DNA from: an uncultured Brevibacillus sp.
GTDB lineage: Bacteria > Bacillota > Bacilli > Brevibacillales > Brevibacillaceae
Length of the DNA stretch: 64,000 nucleotides
NCBI GenBank assembly: GCA_946402065.1
Contig: CAMIVR010000013.1
Span: forward strand, 1-64,000
Direction: 5' to 3'
Within the stretch, counting starts at the first letter, position 1. The number at the start of each line of letters is the position of its first letter. Made by a program: the position numbers and the translations under genes. Below the pieces are notes generated by a model. That model was not told where the DNA came from. It saw nothing but the letters and a program-made list of their open reading frames with translations, and did no database searches. Positions 9,837 to 19,140 of this stretch are shown here, one piece after another.

Positions 9837-10712
9837 ATGACAAAATCGCCACTCATTCGGGTCGAGGGAGTCTCCTTCGGCTATCAAATAAACCAGACCA
9901 CGACGTTACCTGTACTGAACAACGTATCGCTTGAAGTCTACCCGGGAGAGTACTTGGCGATTATCGGTCACAACGGTTCAGGCAAATCGACACTCGCGAA
10001 ACACCTCAATGGCATACTCGTTCCCCAGACGGGTGATGTCTGGGTCGATGGGATGAACACGAAAGAGCGCGGCTCCAGACGTTCGATCCGTCAACGCGTC
10101 GGCATGGTGTTTCAGCATCCGGACAACCAAATCGTTGCGACCATCGTGGAGGATGACATCGCCTTTGGGCTGGAAAACATCGGCGTGCCTCCGGAAGAAA
10201 TGAAACAGCGGATTGACGACGCCCTGCAAGCGGTTGGCATGTCGGCATTCCGCAAACGGCCGCCGCATCATCTTTCCGGCGGGCAAAAACAGCGGATCGC
10301 CATCGCCGGGATTATCGCCATGAAGCCCGATTGTCTCGTCCTGGACGAAGCGACCAGCATGCTAGATTCTTACGGGCGCAAGGACATTCTCGCAGTAGTC
10401 GATACGCTGCGCAAGCTGGGCATGGCGATTGTTACCGTCACCCATCACATGTCGGAAGTAACGCGAGCAGATCGCGTGCTCGTCATGGAGCAGGGCCAAA
10501 TCGTGATGAGCGGTACGCCGCGGGAAGTGTTTATCCAGCAGCAGCGGCTGGAGGAGCTCCATCTCGACATCCCGTCGGCAAGCAAGCTGGCTGTTGCCCT
10601 GCATGCGCAATACCCGTCGTTTCGCGAGACGATCGTCACCAATGACGAGCTGATCGGGGAGGTTGGCCGCATGCACTTGCAGCGCACAGGAACCGAGGTG
10701 GAACGATCATGA
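9837..10712 (+). CDS. ecfA1: ECF transporter ATPase EcfA1
   Basis: 291-residue cytosolic ABC ATPase of an energy-coupling factor vitamin or cofactor importer. Walker A GHNGSGKS is at 44-51, the Q-loop in VGMVFQHPDNQ, the signature LSGGQKQR near 147, and Walker B CLVLDEAT near 167-174. The C-terminal region is typical of EcfA. Start ATG 9837 follows GGGAGGGG. It overlaps the next gene by 4 bases (ATGA) in the operon A1-A2-T-S-P1 peptidase-M20. Ribosomal protein genes, which usually flank the shared housekeeping ECF module, are absent, so this module looks dedicated to the adjacent S component. Confidence 0.93.
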   Translation: MTKSPLIRVEGVSFGYQINQTTTLPVLNNVSLEVYPGEYLAIIGHNGSGKSTLAKHLNGILVPQTGDVWVDGMNTKERGSRRSIRQRVGMVFQHPDNQIVATIVEDDIAFGLENIGVPPEEMKQRIDDALQAVGMSAFRKRPPHHLSGGQKQRIAIAGIIAMKPDCLVLDEATSMLDSYGRKDILAVVDTLRKLGMAIVTVTHHMSEVTRADRVLVMEQGQIVMSGTPREVFIQQQRLEELHLDIPSASKLAVALHAQYPSFRETIVTNDELIGEVGRMHLQRTGTEVERS

Positions 10713-11578
10713 GCAATCCGATACTCACTGTGGAAAACCTGGAACACGTCTATATGAAGGGCACGCCGCTGGAGCATCAGGCACTATTTGGCGTCAGCCT
10801 TCAGGTCGAACGTGGGGAGTGCATCGCCATCATCGGCCACAGCGGCTCGGGAAAATCGACGCTGATTCAGCACTTTAACGGCTTACAGCTGCCGCAAGCA
10901 GGCCGTGTCGTCATCGACGGGATTGATCTGTCTGAAAAAAAGCTGGATGTAAAGGCGCTGCGCCGATTGGTCGGACTCGTTTTCCAAAATCCGGAAGATC
11001 AGATTTTTGAAAAGCTGGTCGGCGATGACATTGCGTACGGTCCGCTAAAAATGGGCTTGCCGATCAAAGAAGTGATCGAACGGGCAAAGTGGGCGATGGA
11101 CATTGTCGGACTCGATTTTGATGAAATGAAAGACAGAGCGACTTTTGCACTGAGCGGCGGGCAAAAGCGGAAAGTAGCGTTGGCCGGCATTCTGTCCTTG
11201 CGACCGAAAATCATCGTCCTGGATGAGCCGACAGCGGGGTTAGACCCGTACTCGCGCAATGAATTGCTGGAGCGGATCAAACGGTTGAACAAAGATGAAG
11301 GCGTTACCGTGATTTTTGTCTCGCACAACATGGAAGAGGTCGCTCATTTAGCGGATCGCGTCTACGTAATGGCCGAGGGCAATATCGTGCACAGCGGAGC
11401 GCCACGCGAGATTTTTGGCAACAGAGAGATTCTGACGGCTTACCACATCGGCATGCCGGAGACTGTCGAGATTCTGCACAGCCTGCGCGAGCTTGGCTAT
11501 CCGGTTGATCCGAGCGCTTATGAAGTAGACGAAGCTGCCCGAGAGATTCTCTCCATCTTGCCGGCAGCGAGGGGGTGA
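10709..11578 (+). CDS. ecfA2: ECF transporter ATPase EcfA2
   Basis: 289-residue partner ATPase that would form the A1-A2 heterodimer. Walker A GHSGSGKS is at 44-51, the Q-loop at VGLVFQNPEDQ, the signature LSGGQKRK near 150, and Walker B IIVLDEPTAGLDPYS follows. The ATG overlaps the TGA of ecfA1, so the two are translationally coupled. The C-terminus (VDEAAREILSIL) is of EcfA2 type. Confidence 0.93.
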   Translation: MSNPILTVENLEHVYMKGTPLEHQALFGVSLQVERGECIAIIGHSGSGKSTLIQHFNGLQLPQAGRVVIDGIDLSEKKLDVKALRRLVGLVFQNPEDQIFEKLVGDDIAYGPLKMGLPIKEVIERAKWAMDIVGLDFDEMKDRATFALSGGQKRKVALAGILSLRPKIIVLDEPTAGLDPYSRNELLERIKRLNKDEGVTVIFVSHNMEEVAHLADRVYVMAEGNIVHSGAPREIFGNREILTAYHIGMPETVEILHSLRELGYPVDPSAYEVDEAAREILSILPAARG

Positions 11579-11584
11579 AAGGAG

Positions 11585-12427
11585 ATGGCAGGAGAATTTG
11601 AACTGACGCGAAATATTACGATCGGTCAATACATTCCGACGCACTCGCTGATTCATCGTCTCGATCCGAGATTCAAGCTGGCTGCATTTACGATTCTCAT
11701 TCTTGCGATCGCTTTTTGCGATACGTACATCGGTAACGTGATCGCCGTCCTTTTTTGTATCCTTATGTTCCCTGTTTCCAAAATTCCCATCAGCTACGGG
11801 CTGTCCGGAGTAAAGCCGGCGATCCCGTTTATCATTATCCTGGCCGTCTTGCAGTTGCTTTTCTACGGGCAAGTGGCAAGCAGCGGGACGATTTACTTCT
11901 CCTACGGCTTTATCATCATATCGAGCGAAAGCATTCGCCTGGTTATCGTCTCGATCCTGCGCTTTATCGAGGTTATTTTTCTCTCCAGCGTCTTGACGCT
12001 GAGCACGTCGACGACAGAGCTGACGCACGGGATGGAGCGATTGCTCGGGCCATTGGAAAAAATCAAGTTTCCCGTACATGCCTTTTCGCTCGTCATCACG
12101 ATTGCCGTCCGGTTTGTTCCGACGTTTGCCATGGAGATGGAAAAAATGATGAAGGCGCAAGCGTCGCGAGGGGCGGAGTTCGGTACAGGCGGTTGGTGGC
12201 AGATTGTCAAGCGGACCAAGGATATGTTTCCGATCATCGTTCCGTTGTTTAATGTGGCGCTGGCCCGGGCCGAGGATCTGGTTTTGGCGATGGAGGCCCG
12301 CTGCTACGTACCAGGTGAAAACCGGACGAAATTCGTCCACTATCACGCCAAGGCCAATGATTATCTAGCGCTCGCTGTAGGTATCGTCGTAGCGGCAGTT
12401 CTGCTTTGGTTCCCCTTTCCCTTTTAA
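11585..12427 (+). CDS. ecfT: ECF transporter transmembrane component EcfT
   Basis: 280-residue membrane scaffold that couples the ATPase pair to the substrate-binding S component. It has 5-6 hydrophobic helices and the long cytoplasmic coupling helices with the Ala-Arg-Gly motifs of the family: KAQASRGAEF near 194-203 and LAMEARCY near 235-242. It starts 6 bases after ecfA2, with GGGGGTGAAAGGAG overlapping the end of that gene. Confidence 0.92.
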   Translation: MAGEFELTRNITIGQYIPTHSLIHRLDPRFKLAAFTILILAIAFCDTYIGNVIAVLFCILMFPVSKIPISYGLSGVKPAIPFIIILAVLQLLFYGQVASSGTIYFSYGFIIISSESIRLVIVSILRFIEVIFLSSVLTLSTSTTELTHGMERLLGPLEKIKFPVHAFSLVITIAVRFVPTFAMEMEKMMKAQASRGAEFGTGGWWQIVKRTKDMFPIIVPLFNVALARAEDLVLAMEARCYVPGENRTKFVHYHAKANDYLALAVGIVVAAVLLWFPFPF

Positions 12428-12479
12428 TCGCGGTCGACCAAAGCATGCATCATACATTTTCTCGTGAGGAGGAGTTCTG

Positions 12480-13034
12480 ATGGAAAAAGGCTTAACAGTC
12501 CGCAAGATTGTCATCGCCGGTGTATTGGGGGCAATTGCCATTCTGCTTGGGGTGACCAGGCTGGGTTACATTCCGGTGCCCACTGCGGCAGGGAATGCGA
12601 CGATTATGCACATTCCGGCTGTCATCGGCGGGATCATGGAAGGGCCGGTCGTAGGTTTGCTGATTGGACTGATTTTTGGCGTATCTTCTTTTTTAAACGC
12701 GACCATTCCGCTGTTCAAAGATCCGCTCGTAGCGATTTTGCCGCGCTTGTTCATCGGGGTTACCGCCTATCTTGCCTACGTCGGCCTGCGGAGGACGAAT
12801 CAGTATCTGGCTATCGGTGTCGCCGGCTTTATCGGTTCGATCACCAACACGATCCTCGTACTGTTTATGGCGACGGTCAGAGGCTATATGCCCGGCAGCG
12901 TCGCATTGGCTACCGGTATTGCAAACGGCCTGCCTGAAGCGATTGTCGGGGTCATTGTCACACTGGCTGTCGTGGCAGCGTGGAAAAAAATCGGTTCGTC
13001 AGGCAAGCGCTCCAAGATTTCAGGTGATGTGTAG
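12480..13034 (+). CDS. ECF transporter S component (substrate binding)
   Basis: 184-residue, six-helix membrane protein that captures the substrate for the adjacent EcfA1A2T module. The N-terminus carries the Ala-rich helix that docks on EcfT (KIVIAGVLGAIAILLGV). HIPAVIGGIMEGPVVGLLIG and SSFLNATIPLFKDPLVA resemble S components of the PF12822 group, which includes pantothenate (PanT), folate and riboflavin carriers. I cannot fix the substrate. The layout of short loops and the GSITNT motif fit a PanT-like protein best. Start ATG 12480 follows GAGGAGGAG. Confidence 0.85.
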   Translation: MEKGLTVRKIVIAGVLGAIAILLGVTRLGYIPVPTAAGNATIMHIPAVIGGIMEGPVVGLLIGLIFGVSSFLNATIPLFKDPLVAILPRLFIGVTAYLAYVGLRRTNQYLAIGVAGFIGSITNTILVLFMATVRGYMPGSVALATGIANGLPEAIVGVIVTLAVVAAWKKIGSSGKRSKISGDV

Positions 13035-14000
13035 ATGAAGCATACGAATACGATTTTAGATGTCCGGGGGATCAAAGTCGGTCACGTGGAAGATGCGGAT
13101 GCCCTGACCGGCTGCACTGTGATTATGTGCGAGACAGGAGCCGTGGCTGGTGTCGACGTCCGCGGCTCTGCCCCTGGCACCCGCGAAACAGACTTGCTTC
13201 ACCCGTACAATCTCGTCGAACAGGTACATGCGATCGTCTTGACGGGAGGCAGTGCTTTCGGGCTGGATGCGGCAGCAGGTGTAATGAAGTACCTGGAAGA
13301 GCACGGTTTTGGTCTGGATACCGGTTTTGCCCGTGTGCCGATCGTGCCTGCCGCCTGCCTGTACGATTTGTCGATTGGCAAGCCAAACGTCCGTCCGGAT
13401 CAGCAGATGGGCTATGCAGCGGCGTCCAAAGCCTCCTCCGAGCAGTTGGAGCAAGGAACCGTCGGCGCGGGCTGCGGGGCGGTCGTCGGCAAACTGTGCG
13501 GATTTTCCCGAGGGATGAAGAGCGGTATCGGTTCGGCTTCCCGTATCCTTCCCGGCGGACTCGTAGTCAGTGCCATCGTCGCCGTGAACGCTGTTGGCGA
13601 GGTGCGCAACCCGTCTACAGGTGAAGTCTTGGCAGGAGCGAGAGATGACGAAAACCGCATCGTACCGATTTTGTCATGCATGCTCGGGGATCATGCTGCA
13701 CCGTTCCCGGGCACAAATACGACGATTGGCGTCATCGCTTGCAATGCCAGGCTGACCAAGGCCCAGGCCAATAAAGTCGCTCAGATGAGCCACAACGGCT
13801 TGGCCAGGACGATCTACCCGATCCACACGATGCACGACGGCGACACGATGTTCGCCCTCGCAACCGGGGAAGTCGCGGCCAGTGTCGATCTGGTTGGAAC
13901 GCTGGCTGCCGATGTGTTGGCTGAAGCAGTCGTGCAAGCAGTGCGCCAGGCAAGCGCGGCGGGAGGCTTGCCCGCACATGCTGACCTGTTCGCACAGTAG
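13035..14000 (+). CDS. P1-family (DmpA-like) N-terminal nucleophile peptidase
   Basis: 321-residue member of peptidase family P1, the DmpA/beta-aminopeptidase fold that matures by self-cleavage into two chains. The N-terminal chain has ILDVRGIKVGHVEDADALTG and a Gly-rich GGSAFGLDAAAGVMKYL. The probable cleavage point is the Thr pair at about 229-230 in NTTIGVIACNARL. Known relatives release N-terminal D- or beta-amino acids from amides and short peptides. It begins at the base after the ecfS stop codon, so it most likely acts on the imported compound. No signal peptide is present. Confidence 0.87.
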   Translation: MKHTNTILDVRGIKVGHVEDADALTGCTVIMCETGAVAGVDVRGSAPGTRETDLLHPYNLVEQVHAIVLTGGSAFGLDAAAGVMKYLEEHGFGLDTGFARVPIVPAACLYDLSIGKPNVRPDQQMGYAAASKASSEQLEQGTVGAGCGAVVGKLCGFSRGMKSGIGSASRILPGGLVVSAIVAVNAVGEVRNPSTGEVLAGARDDENRIVPILSCMLGDHAAPFPGTNTTIGVIACNARLTKAQANKVAQMSHNGLARTIYPIHTMHDGDTMFALATGEVAASVDLVGTLAADVLAEAVVQAVRQASAAGGLPAHADLFAQ

Positions 14001-14029
14001 GGCGTAAGCAGCAGTCATCGAATGATCAA

Positions 14030-14106
14030 GATGAAAAATGTCGCGATACTACAAGACCTCTCCACATCAGAAATCCGAAAGACGGATAAGCCAGACGTTT
14101 TTCATC
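14030..14106 (+). promoter_or_regulatory. nested hairpin in the M20 gene leader
   Basis: GATGAAAAATGTC (14030-14042) pairs with GACGTTTTTCATC (14094-14106), and an inner ATCCG/CGGAT hairpin (14073-14087) lies in the loop. It ends about 22 bases before the M20 start, close to its ribosome binding site, so it could influence translation or mark a leader RNA. No known riboswitch class is recognised. Confidence 0.35.
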
Positions 14107-14128
14107 GGTAAAGGGAGAGGAAGAACCA

Positions 14129-15343
14129 GTGGCTATCGACAATGTGAGTTCCTTTGTAGAGGAAAGCGAAGTAGTCTCTCTGACCCAGCAGCTCATCCGC
14201 ATTCCTAGTGTCTTTCGGCCAGGTGTCGCAGGCGGGAATGAAGAAAAGGTGGCCCGATTTCTCGTCGATTACCTCCGCGCGATGGGGTTGACGGTTCACT
14301 ACGAGGAAGTCGTTCCCGGAAGGCCCAATGTCATTGCGGTATACGACTCAGGCAGACCGGGGAAAACGATTTTGTTCGAAGGCCATACCGACGTTGTGAC
14401 TGAGGGTGACATCGCTTCCTGGAGCTACGATCCGTTTGGCGGGGCGATTGAGCACAACCGGATTTACGGACGAGGTTCGTGCGATACGAAAGGGAATTTA
14501 GCCGCAGCGATATGCGCAGTCCGCGCTATCCAGCGGTCAGGGGAAAGCTTCAGCGGAAAAGTGATTTTGTGCATCCCGTGCGACGAAGAGGGCATGATGA
14601 TCGGGATCAAGGATTTCATCAAGCGCGGCTGGGCTGATGGCGTAGATGGCGCGATCATATGCGAACCGGAGGAGAATCAGCTCTGCATCACGCAAAAAGG
14701 GGCCATGCGGGCCATCTTGCGGGTATACGGCAAGATGGCACACGGGGCGATGCCGCTCACTGGGATTAATCCCAACACGCGGATGGCTCGTGCCATCGTC
14801 GCCCTCGACGAATTGGAGCAGCGGGAAATCGCCCGGCTGGGCAAGCATCCGATGCTCGGCTATCCGAGCATAACCCCGACGATTTTGCAAGCGCCAGTGA
14901 AAGGCGATGCGCAAATCAATGTCGTTCCTGATCAGTGCATGACGACGCTCGACATCCGTACAGTGCCGGGTCAGGACCACGATACGCTGCGCCAGCAGAT
15001 GGAAGCGATCCTGCAAGAGCTGTCGCGCGAGGACAATTCGTTCAAGGCAACGCTGGAAGTCATTGAGGAACGGCCCTGGACCCTTACACAGCGAGAAGAT
15101 CCGATCGTGTTGGCAGTGGCCGAATCGTACAAGGCGATCACCAAGCGTGAGCCGGTGTACAACGGAGTTCCGGGAGCGACAGACGGGACGTTTCTGCACA
15201 AGGCAGGCATTCCTATCTTGACCACCGGAGCGGGCGACCGGCACATCCCGCACCATGCCGATGAATACGTCGATATCGATCAGCTGGTAGAGACCACACA
15301 GCTATATGCACGTTCGGCACTTGCATTTCTTACGGAAAAATAA
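14129..15343 (+). CDS. M20 family deacylase / dipeptidase
   Basis: 404-residue cytosolic zinc hydrolase of the ArgE/DapE group, distantly like the one at 4474. Metal and catalytic motifs are GHTDVVTEGD, YGRGSCDTKGNLAAA, PCDEEGMMIGIKDF and CEPEENQLCITQKGAM. A dimerisation lid lies in the centre and GVPGATDGTFLHKAG near the end, with a terminal His in HIPHHADEYV. The GTG at 14129 has GGGAGAGGAAG in front. It ends the ECF operon after a 128-base gap with a hairpin. A role in hydrolysing the imported compound, or a product of the P1 enzyme, is likely but inferred. Confidence 0.85.
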   Translation: MAIDNVSSFVEESEVVSLTQQLIRIPSVFRPGVAGGNEEKVARFLVDYLRAMGLTVHYEEVVPGRPNVIAVYDSGRPGKTILFEGHTDVVTEGDIASWSYDPFGGAIEHNRIYGRGSCDTKGNLAAAICAVRAIQRSGESFSGKVILCIPCDEEGMMIGIKDFIKRGWADGVDGAIICEPEENQLCITQKGAMRAILRVYGKMAHGAMPLTGINPNTRMARAIVALDELEQREIARLGKHPMLGYPSITPTILQAPVKGDAQINVVPDQCMTTLDIRTVPGQDHDTLRQQMEAILQELSREDNSFKATLEVIEERPWTLTQREDPIVLAVAESYKAITKREPVYNGVPGATDGTFLHKAGIPILTTGAGDRHIPHHADEYVDIDQLVETTQLYARSALAFLTEK

Positions 15344-15356
15344 CGGCACAAACAGG

Positions 15357-15392
15357 CAAGGCTGCTGACATAAGTGATTGTCAACAGCCTTG
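15357..15392. terminator. bidirectional terminator
   Basis: CAAGGCTGCTGACA pairs with TGTCAACAGCCTTG (one mismatch) around an 8-base loop, with T-rich sequence on both sides. It separates the M20 gene from the converging stalk-domain gene. Confidence 0.8.
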
Positions 15393-15408
15393 TTTGCATC
15401 CATTCAGG

Positions 15409-16464
15409 TTAGTTCGCTGCGAGCGGGTCGCCGGATTCAAGGACGATTTTGTCCGCATGACCGATTGGCGGCAGGCTTCTGGTTACCCGTGGCCCATAGA
15501 ACGCATACACCCTTTGACCCTGCTTCAGATCGGCAGCAGTCAATACGTGGTTGTCTTTCGTCGCGAGAATGTTCGTATCGGCACTCAGTGTCAACGAGAT
15601 GGTTTCATACGCACCGTCAGCCAATTTCTCTCCTTTGACGGTGATCTGTTTCGTTCCATCGGAAAGCTCGGTAACGGCGCTGATTTCTCCGGCAGTACCC
15701 AAAACGTCTGCGGCCGAAGCTTCTTTGACGACGATTTTCACTGCATTGGTCATCGGCGGAATACTCATGGTCTGGAACTTGTCAGGAACAACTTCAATGC
15801 TCATGCCCAGCTTCAAATCGGCAGGCTTCAGCTTCTCCTGATTCGAACCGACGATCTCGGTCTTATCCGTGATGTTGAGGTTCATGCCGTAGCCAAACCC
15901 GTTCAATCCGATTCTTCCGCCATCGTCATTGAGCGTCAAACTCGTGATTGTGCCTGCTTTCGTCACACTGTCCACATCCTGCTTCTCGGTGATGGTAATG
16001 TGCAGCGTATCGTTGACCACGACATCTTCCTTCAGAACGTCACTGATGAAAGCGAGCGGGACATACGTCTTTTCTTCATGAATGAGCGGGGCAGTGCCGA
16101 GCGAGATGTTCATCTTGGCAAAATTGTAGCGGTCTTGCCCGATCGTGATCGAGGACCAGCGGTTGCCTTTTGTCAGTTCCAGGCTCCTGGTCTTGTCGTT
16201 CCAGGTGAGCGTGTAGCCCAAGCTTTCCGCGACATCGCGTACAGGAATCATGTACTGGTCCTTTTCGTTCATGAAAACGTATGATTTGTGCGGATCCAGC
16301 GCATGTCCGTTTACGTTCACGTTAATGAAGGCGGGTGGATCGATTTGCAGGATCGGAGGCACAGCGGTTTCGGCGAATGTATGTGCTGCCGGGGCTGCTG
16401 TCGAGGCAGCGGCCGTCAGGAGTGCAAGCAGGAGAGCGGAGTTGAGTGTTTTTGTCAGTTTCAT
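15409..16464 (-). CDS. secreted protein with copper amine oxidase N-terminal (stalk) domain
   Basis: 351-residue exported protein. A signal peptide (KLTKTLNSALLLALLTAAAS) is followed by a copper amine oxidase N-terminal-like stalk domain: VNVNGHALDPHKSYVFMN, MIPVRDVAESLGYTLTW and YVPLAFISDVL, about residues 45-165. These domains occur on Bacillota surface proteins and do not themselves imply copper or amine oxidation. The C-terminal half has repeated beta-strand blocks (ITSLTLNDDGGRIGL, GEISAVTELSDGTKQITV) resembling DUF5666-like modules. The ATG at 16464 is fixed by GGAGGAACC. The role is unknown. Confidence 0.8.
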   Translation of the reverse strand: MKLTKTLNSALLLALLTAAASTAAPAAHTFAETAVPPILQIDPPAFINVNVNGHALDPHKSYVFMNEKDQYMIPVRDVAESLGYTLTWNDKTRSLELTKGNRWSSITIGQDRYNFAKMNISLGTAPLIHEEKTYVPLAFISDVLKEDVVVNDTLHITITEKQDVDSVTKAGTITSLTLNDDGGRIGLNGFGYGMNLNITDKTEIVGSNQEKLKPADLKLGMSIEVVPDKFQTMSIPPMTNAVKIVVKEASAADVLGTAGEISAVTELSDGTKQITVKGEKLADGAYETISLTLSADTNILATKDNHVLTAADLKQGQRVYAFYGPRVTRSLPPIGHADKIVLESGDPLAAN

Positions 16465-16646
16465 AGAAGGTTCCTCCAGATTTCTGTGATGTATTTTCTC
16501 GTACTCGCTACCTTTGACGAGCCAGCAGATGACACGTTTCATAAAAAGCCCAAAAATTTTATTTTAACTAAAATGCTTTACAGTATTACCGTTATGAAAT
16601 AGAAATCTTGCGTTGTTTTTATTGATACTAATCATCCGTAGTTATT

Positions 16647-16661
16647 TAGTAAACGCTTCCA
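16647..16661. promoter_or_regulatory. cre-like site
   Basis: TAGTAAACGCTTCCA fits the loose catabolite-repression operator pattern (WTGNAANCGNWNNCW) except for one position. It sits just upstream of the -35 element at 16670. CcpA control is possible but unproven. Confidence 0.35.
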
Positions 16662-16669
16662 GAAATTCG

Positions 16670-16699
16670 TTGACTTCCCATGCTCGTACTGATTATAAT
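16670..16699 (+). promoter_or_regulatory. sigma-A promoter of the amino acid ABC operon
   Basis: TTGACT (16670-16675), an 18-base spacer and a perfect TATAAT (16694-16699). Start of transcription is expected near 16706. Confidence 0.75.
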
Positions 16700-16820
16700 A
16701 CATTGAAAATTCAAATATTTCACTACCCCTTAATCTCGACACCCCATGACATCATTTTTCAGGAAGGAGTGGTCGCTCATATCGTACTCGTTTTCAAATT
16801 TGTAAAAGGGGGAATTTGTG

Positions 16821-17609
16821 ATGGTTGCAAAGAGATATTTTTTTCTTGTAGTTTTGGTGCTGAGCTTACTCGCCCTGAGTGCCTGTGGTTCAAAAGAAAC
16901 TGGCGGAGCCAATGGCGGGCTCATTGACAAAGTGAAGTCTGCGGGAGTCATCAACGTCGGGATTGAAGGGGCGTTTCCGCCGTTCAACTACTTTGATGAC
17001 AACAACCAGCTTGCCGGCTTTGACGTCGACATTACCAATGCTGTGGCCGAGAAGATGGGCGTGAAAGTGAATTTCATCGCCACGCCGTGGGACAGCATTA
17101 TCGCCGGCCTCCTGTCGGGCAAGTACGAGATCATTCTCTCCAGCATGGGTGTCACGGATGAGCGCATGCAAAAAGTAGACTTCACCGAACCGTACTACCA
17201 TACAGGAGCACAACTGTTTGTCCCCAATGACTCTGACATCACAGACCCAACCAAGATTAAAGGACTGAAAATCGGGGCTTCCATCGGCTCTACGTTTGAA
17301 GAAAAGGCTAAAGAGCTCGGTGTTGACCTCGTCACCTACAAGACGGATATGCTGACCTTCCAGGATTTGGCCAATGGCCGGATTAAAGGCGTAATCACGG
17401 ACAAGGCTGTCGGAGCCTCCATCATCAAAGAGAAAAACTACCCCTTCAAAACCGTCGGCGATCCCCTCTACAGCGAAACGATCGCCATTACCGTTCCGAA
17501 AAACGAGGCAGGCTTGAAAGATGCCATCAACAAAGCGCTTGACGAGATCATGAAAGACGGTACATACGAAAAAATCAGCAACAAATGGTTCGGTAAGGAT
17601 ATACGGTAA
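16821..17609 (+). CDS. polar amino acid ABC transporter, substrate-binding lipoprotein
   Basis: 262-residue lipoprotein anchored outside the membrane through the Cys of LLALSACG. The mature part is a family 3 solute-binding protein (SBP_bac_3). It has GVINVGIEGAFPPFNYFDDN, LAGFDVDITNAVAEKMG, a ligand-contact block SGKYEIILSSMGVTDERMQKVDF and a second-domain hinge GLKIGASIGSTFEE. Acidic side chains at the binding cleft fit a polar or basic amino acid, but the exact one is open. ATG 16821 is preferred over GTG 16818 because AAAGGGGG lies 8 bases before it. Confidence 0.92.
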   Translation: MVAKRYFFLVVLVLSLLALSACGSKETGGANGGLIDKVKSAGVINVGIEGAFPPFNYFDDNNQLAGFDVDITNAVAEKMGVKVNFIATPWDSIIAGLLSGKYEIILSSMGVTDERMQKVDFTEPYYHTGAQLFVPNDSDITDPTKIKGLKIGASIGSTFEEKAKELGVDLVTYKTDMLTFQDLANGRIKGVITDKAVGASIIKEKNYPFKTVGDPLYSETIAITVPKNEAGLKDAINKALDEIMKDGTYEKISNKWFGKDIR

Positions 17610-17626
17610 GAAAGGGCTGTGGACGG

Positions 17627-18286
17627 ATGAGGCTTGATTTTTCGCTGGTGACAAAATATACCTCTTTTATGTTGGAAGCGTCGTGGATAACCATTGAACT
17701 GTCTGTACTCTCGATTATTCTCGGGTTAGTTCTCGGCCTGATCGCCGCCTTGATGAAAATGTCGTCGATTAAACCGCTTGTCTGGCTGGCCGATTTCTAC
17801 CTTTGGGTAATCCGCGGTACGCCGTTGCTCGTTCAGTTGATGCTGATCTATTTCGGCCTGCCGCAAATCGGGATCGAGATCAGTGCGTTCGTGGCAAGTG
17901 TACTCGGACTCGGCATTAATTCAGGTGCGTATATAGCGGAGATTTATCGGGGAGGTATCATTTCTGTGCCAAAAGGGCAAATGGAGGCGGCGGAATCACT
18001 GGGGATGAGCTATGGTACGATCATGCGGCGGATTATTTTGCCGCAAGCATTCCGTGTCAGCATTCCAGCCTTGGGGAATCAAGCGATCTCGATGTTAAAG
18101 GACTCATCCTTGGCTTCCGTCATTACGATGGCAGAGCTGATGTTGGTCGCTCAACGCTTCGCCGCCACTAACTATGCGTTTATCGAGTTTTACATTGTCG
18201 CTGCGCTGCTCTATTTAGTCATGACCACTGGGCTTTCGATGATCCTTAAAAGAATTGAGGCTCGTCTGGCTCTCAGTGAGCAGTAG
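17627..18286 (+). CDS. polar amino acid ABC transporter, permease
   Basis: 219-residue membrane protein of the HisM/GlnP type with about five helices. The family block [19 protein letters not shown] is near residue 63, and the EAA loop [23 protein letters not shown] is near 120-142, where the ATPase docks. A single permease gene suggests a homodimer. It starts 17 bases after the binding protein. Confidence 0.93.
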   Translation: MRLDFSLVTKYTSFMLEASWITIELSVLSIILGLVLGLIAALMKMSSIKPLVWLADFYLWVIRGTPLLVQLMLIYFGLPQIGIEISAFVASVLGLGINSGAYIAEIYRGGIISVPKGQMEAAESLGMSYGTIMRRIILPQAFRVSIPALGNQAISMLKDSSLASVITMAELMLVAQRFAATNYAFIEFYIVAALLYLVMTTGLSMILKRIEARLALSEQ

Positions 18287-18300
18287 GAGGTAGGCACTAC

Positions 18301-19068
18301 ATGAGCGTTCAGGAAGCGGCTGATTGGCTGCCAAAGGAAAAGCCGATTGTCATCGTCGAAGATGTGCATAAAAGCTTCGGCAATCTGGAAGTGCTGAAGG
18401 GAATAACCATGTCAGTGCGGCGCGGGGAAGTCGTTGCCCTGATCGGTGCCAGCGGATCAGGGAAAAGCACCTTGCTGCGCTGTCTCAACCGCTTGGAGAC
18501 GATCAGCAAGGGGAGCATTACTATAGACGGAACCGTGCTGAACGAATCGGGAAAAAATATCAGCCATATCCGCCGGGATGTCGGCATGGTGTTTCAGCAA
18601 TTCAATCTGTTTCCGCATATGACGGTAGTGGAAAATGTCATGGAAGCGCCGATTCAGGTGCACAAGCGGAGAAAGGAAGACGTCAAAAAGGAAGCGCTGG
18701 CTCTCTTGCAAAAAGTGGGGCTTTTGGACAAACAAGACGTCTATCCCAAAAAGCTGTCGGGGGGTCAGCAACAGCGTGTGGCCATCGCGCGAGCTCTGGC
18801 GATGAACCCCAAAGTCATGCTGTTCGATGAACCGACCTCAGCGCTCGATCCGGAGCTCGTCGGAGAAGTGCTCCAGGTCATGAAAGACCTCGCCAAGGAA
18901 GGGATGACGATGCTTGTCGTGACGCATGAGATGAGCTTCGCCCGCGAAGTGGCGGACCGTGTCGTCTTCATGCACAACGGATTGATCGAAGAACAGGGCG
19001 ATCCGAAAGACGTACTGGTCAATCCCGAGAGTGAGCGATTGCAGGCGTTTCTTGGCTTGCTTAAATAA
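18301..19068 (+). CDS. polar amino acid ABC transporter, ATPase
   Basis: 255-residue GlnQ-type ATPase. Walker [10 protein letters not shown] is near 53-61, the Q-loop at [14 protein letters not shown], the signature [15 protein letters not shown] near 154, Walker [15 protein letters not shown] and a switch His in VVTHEMSF. An extra 15-residue N-terminal tail ([14 protein letters not shown]) precedes the usual start. AGGAGGT stands before ATG 18301. It is the third gene of the operon and is followed by a strong terminator. Confidence 0.93.
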   Translation: MSVQEAADWLPKEKPIVIVEDVHKSFGNLEVLKGITMSVRRGEVVALIGASGSGKSTLLRCLNRLETISKGSITIDGTVLNESGKNISHIRRDVGMVFQQFNLFPHMTVVENVMEAPIQVHKRRKEDVKKEALALLQKVGLLDKQDVYPKKLSGGQQQRVAIARALAMNPKVMLFDEPTSALDPELVGEVLQVMKDLAKEGMTMLVVTHEMSFAREVADRVVFMHNGLIEEQGDPKDVLVNPESERLQAFLGLLK

Positions 19069-19090
19069 GCGAGGCCGGCTGCTGGTTATA

Positions 19091-19140
19091 AAGCGCGAAA
19101 AATCCCTATGGAGGCTGCATGTCCATAGGGATTTTCGCTT
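19091..19140. terminator. bidirectional terminator
   Basis: CGAAAAATCCCTATGGA pairs with TCCATAGGGATTTTCG around a 9-base loop. It separates the ABC operon from the converging oxidoreductase gene. Confidence 0.9.

Larger units (their letters stand above)
16465..16820. other. divergent intergenic region
   Basis: This 356-base stretch between two divergent genes holds no coding sequence. It contains the plus-strand promoter at 16670-16699 and a cre-like sequence at 16647-16661. An AT-rich stretch at 16550-16600 probably includes the minus-strand promoter. About 115 bases of leader precede the transporter gene, with no recognised riboswitch. Confidence 0.6.

Noticed and set aside
11348-12346. 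332-residue frame antisense to ecfT
   Set aside because: Shadow of a clear membrane protein gene. The translation is His/Arg/Gln-rich and unlike a protein.
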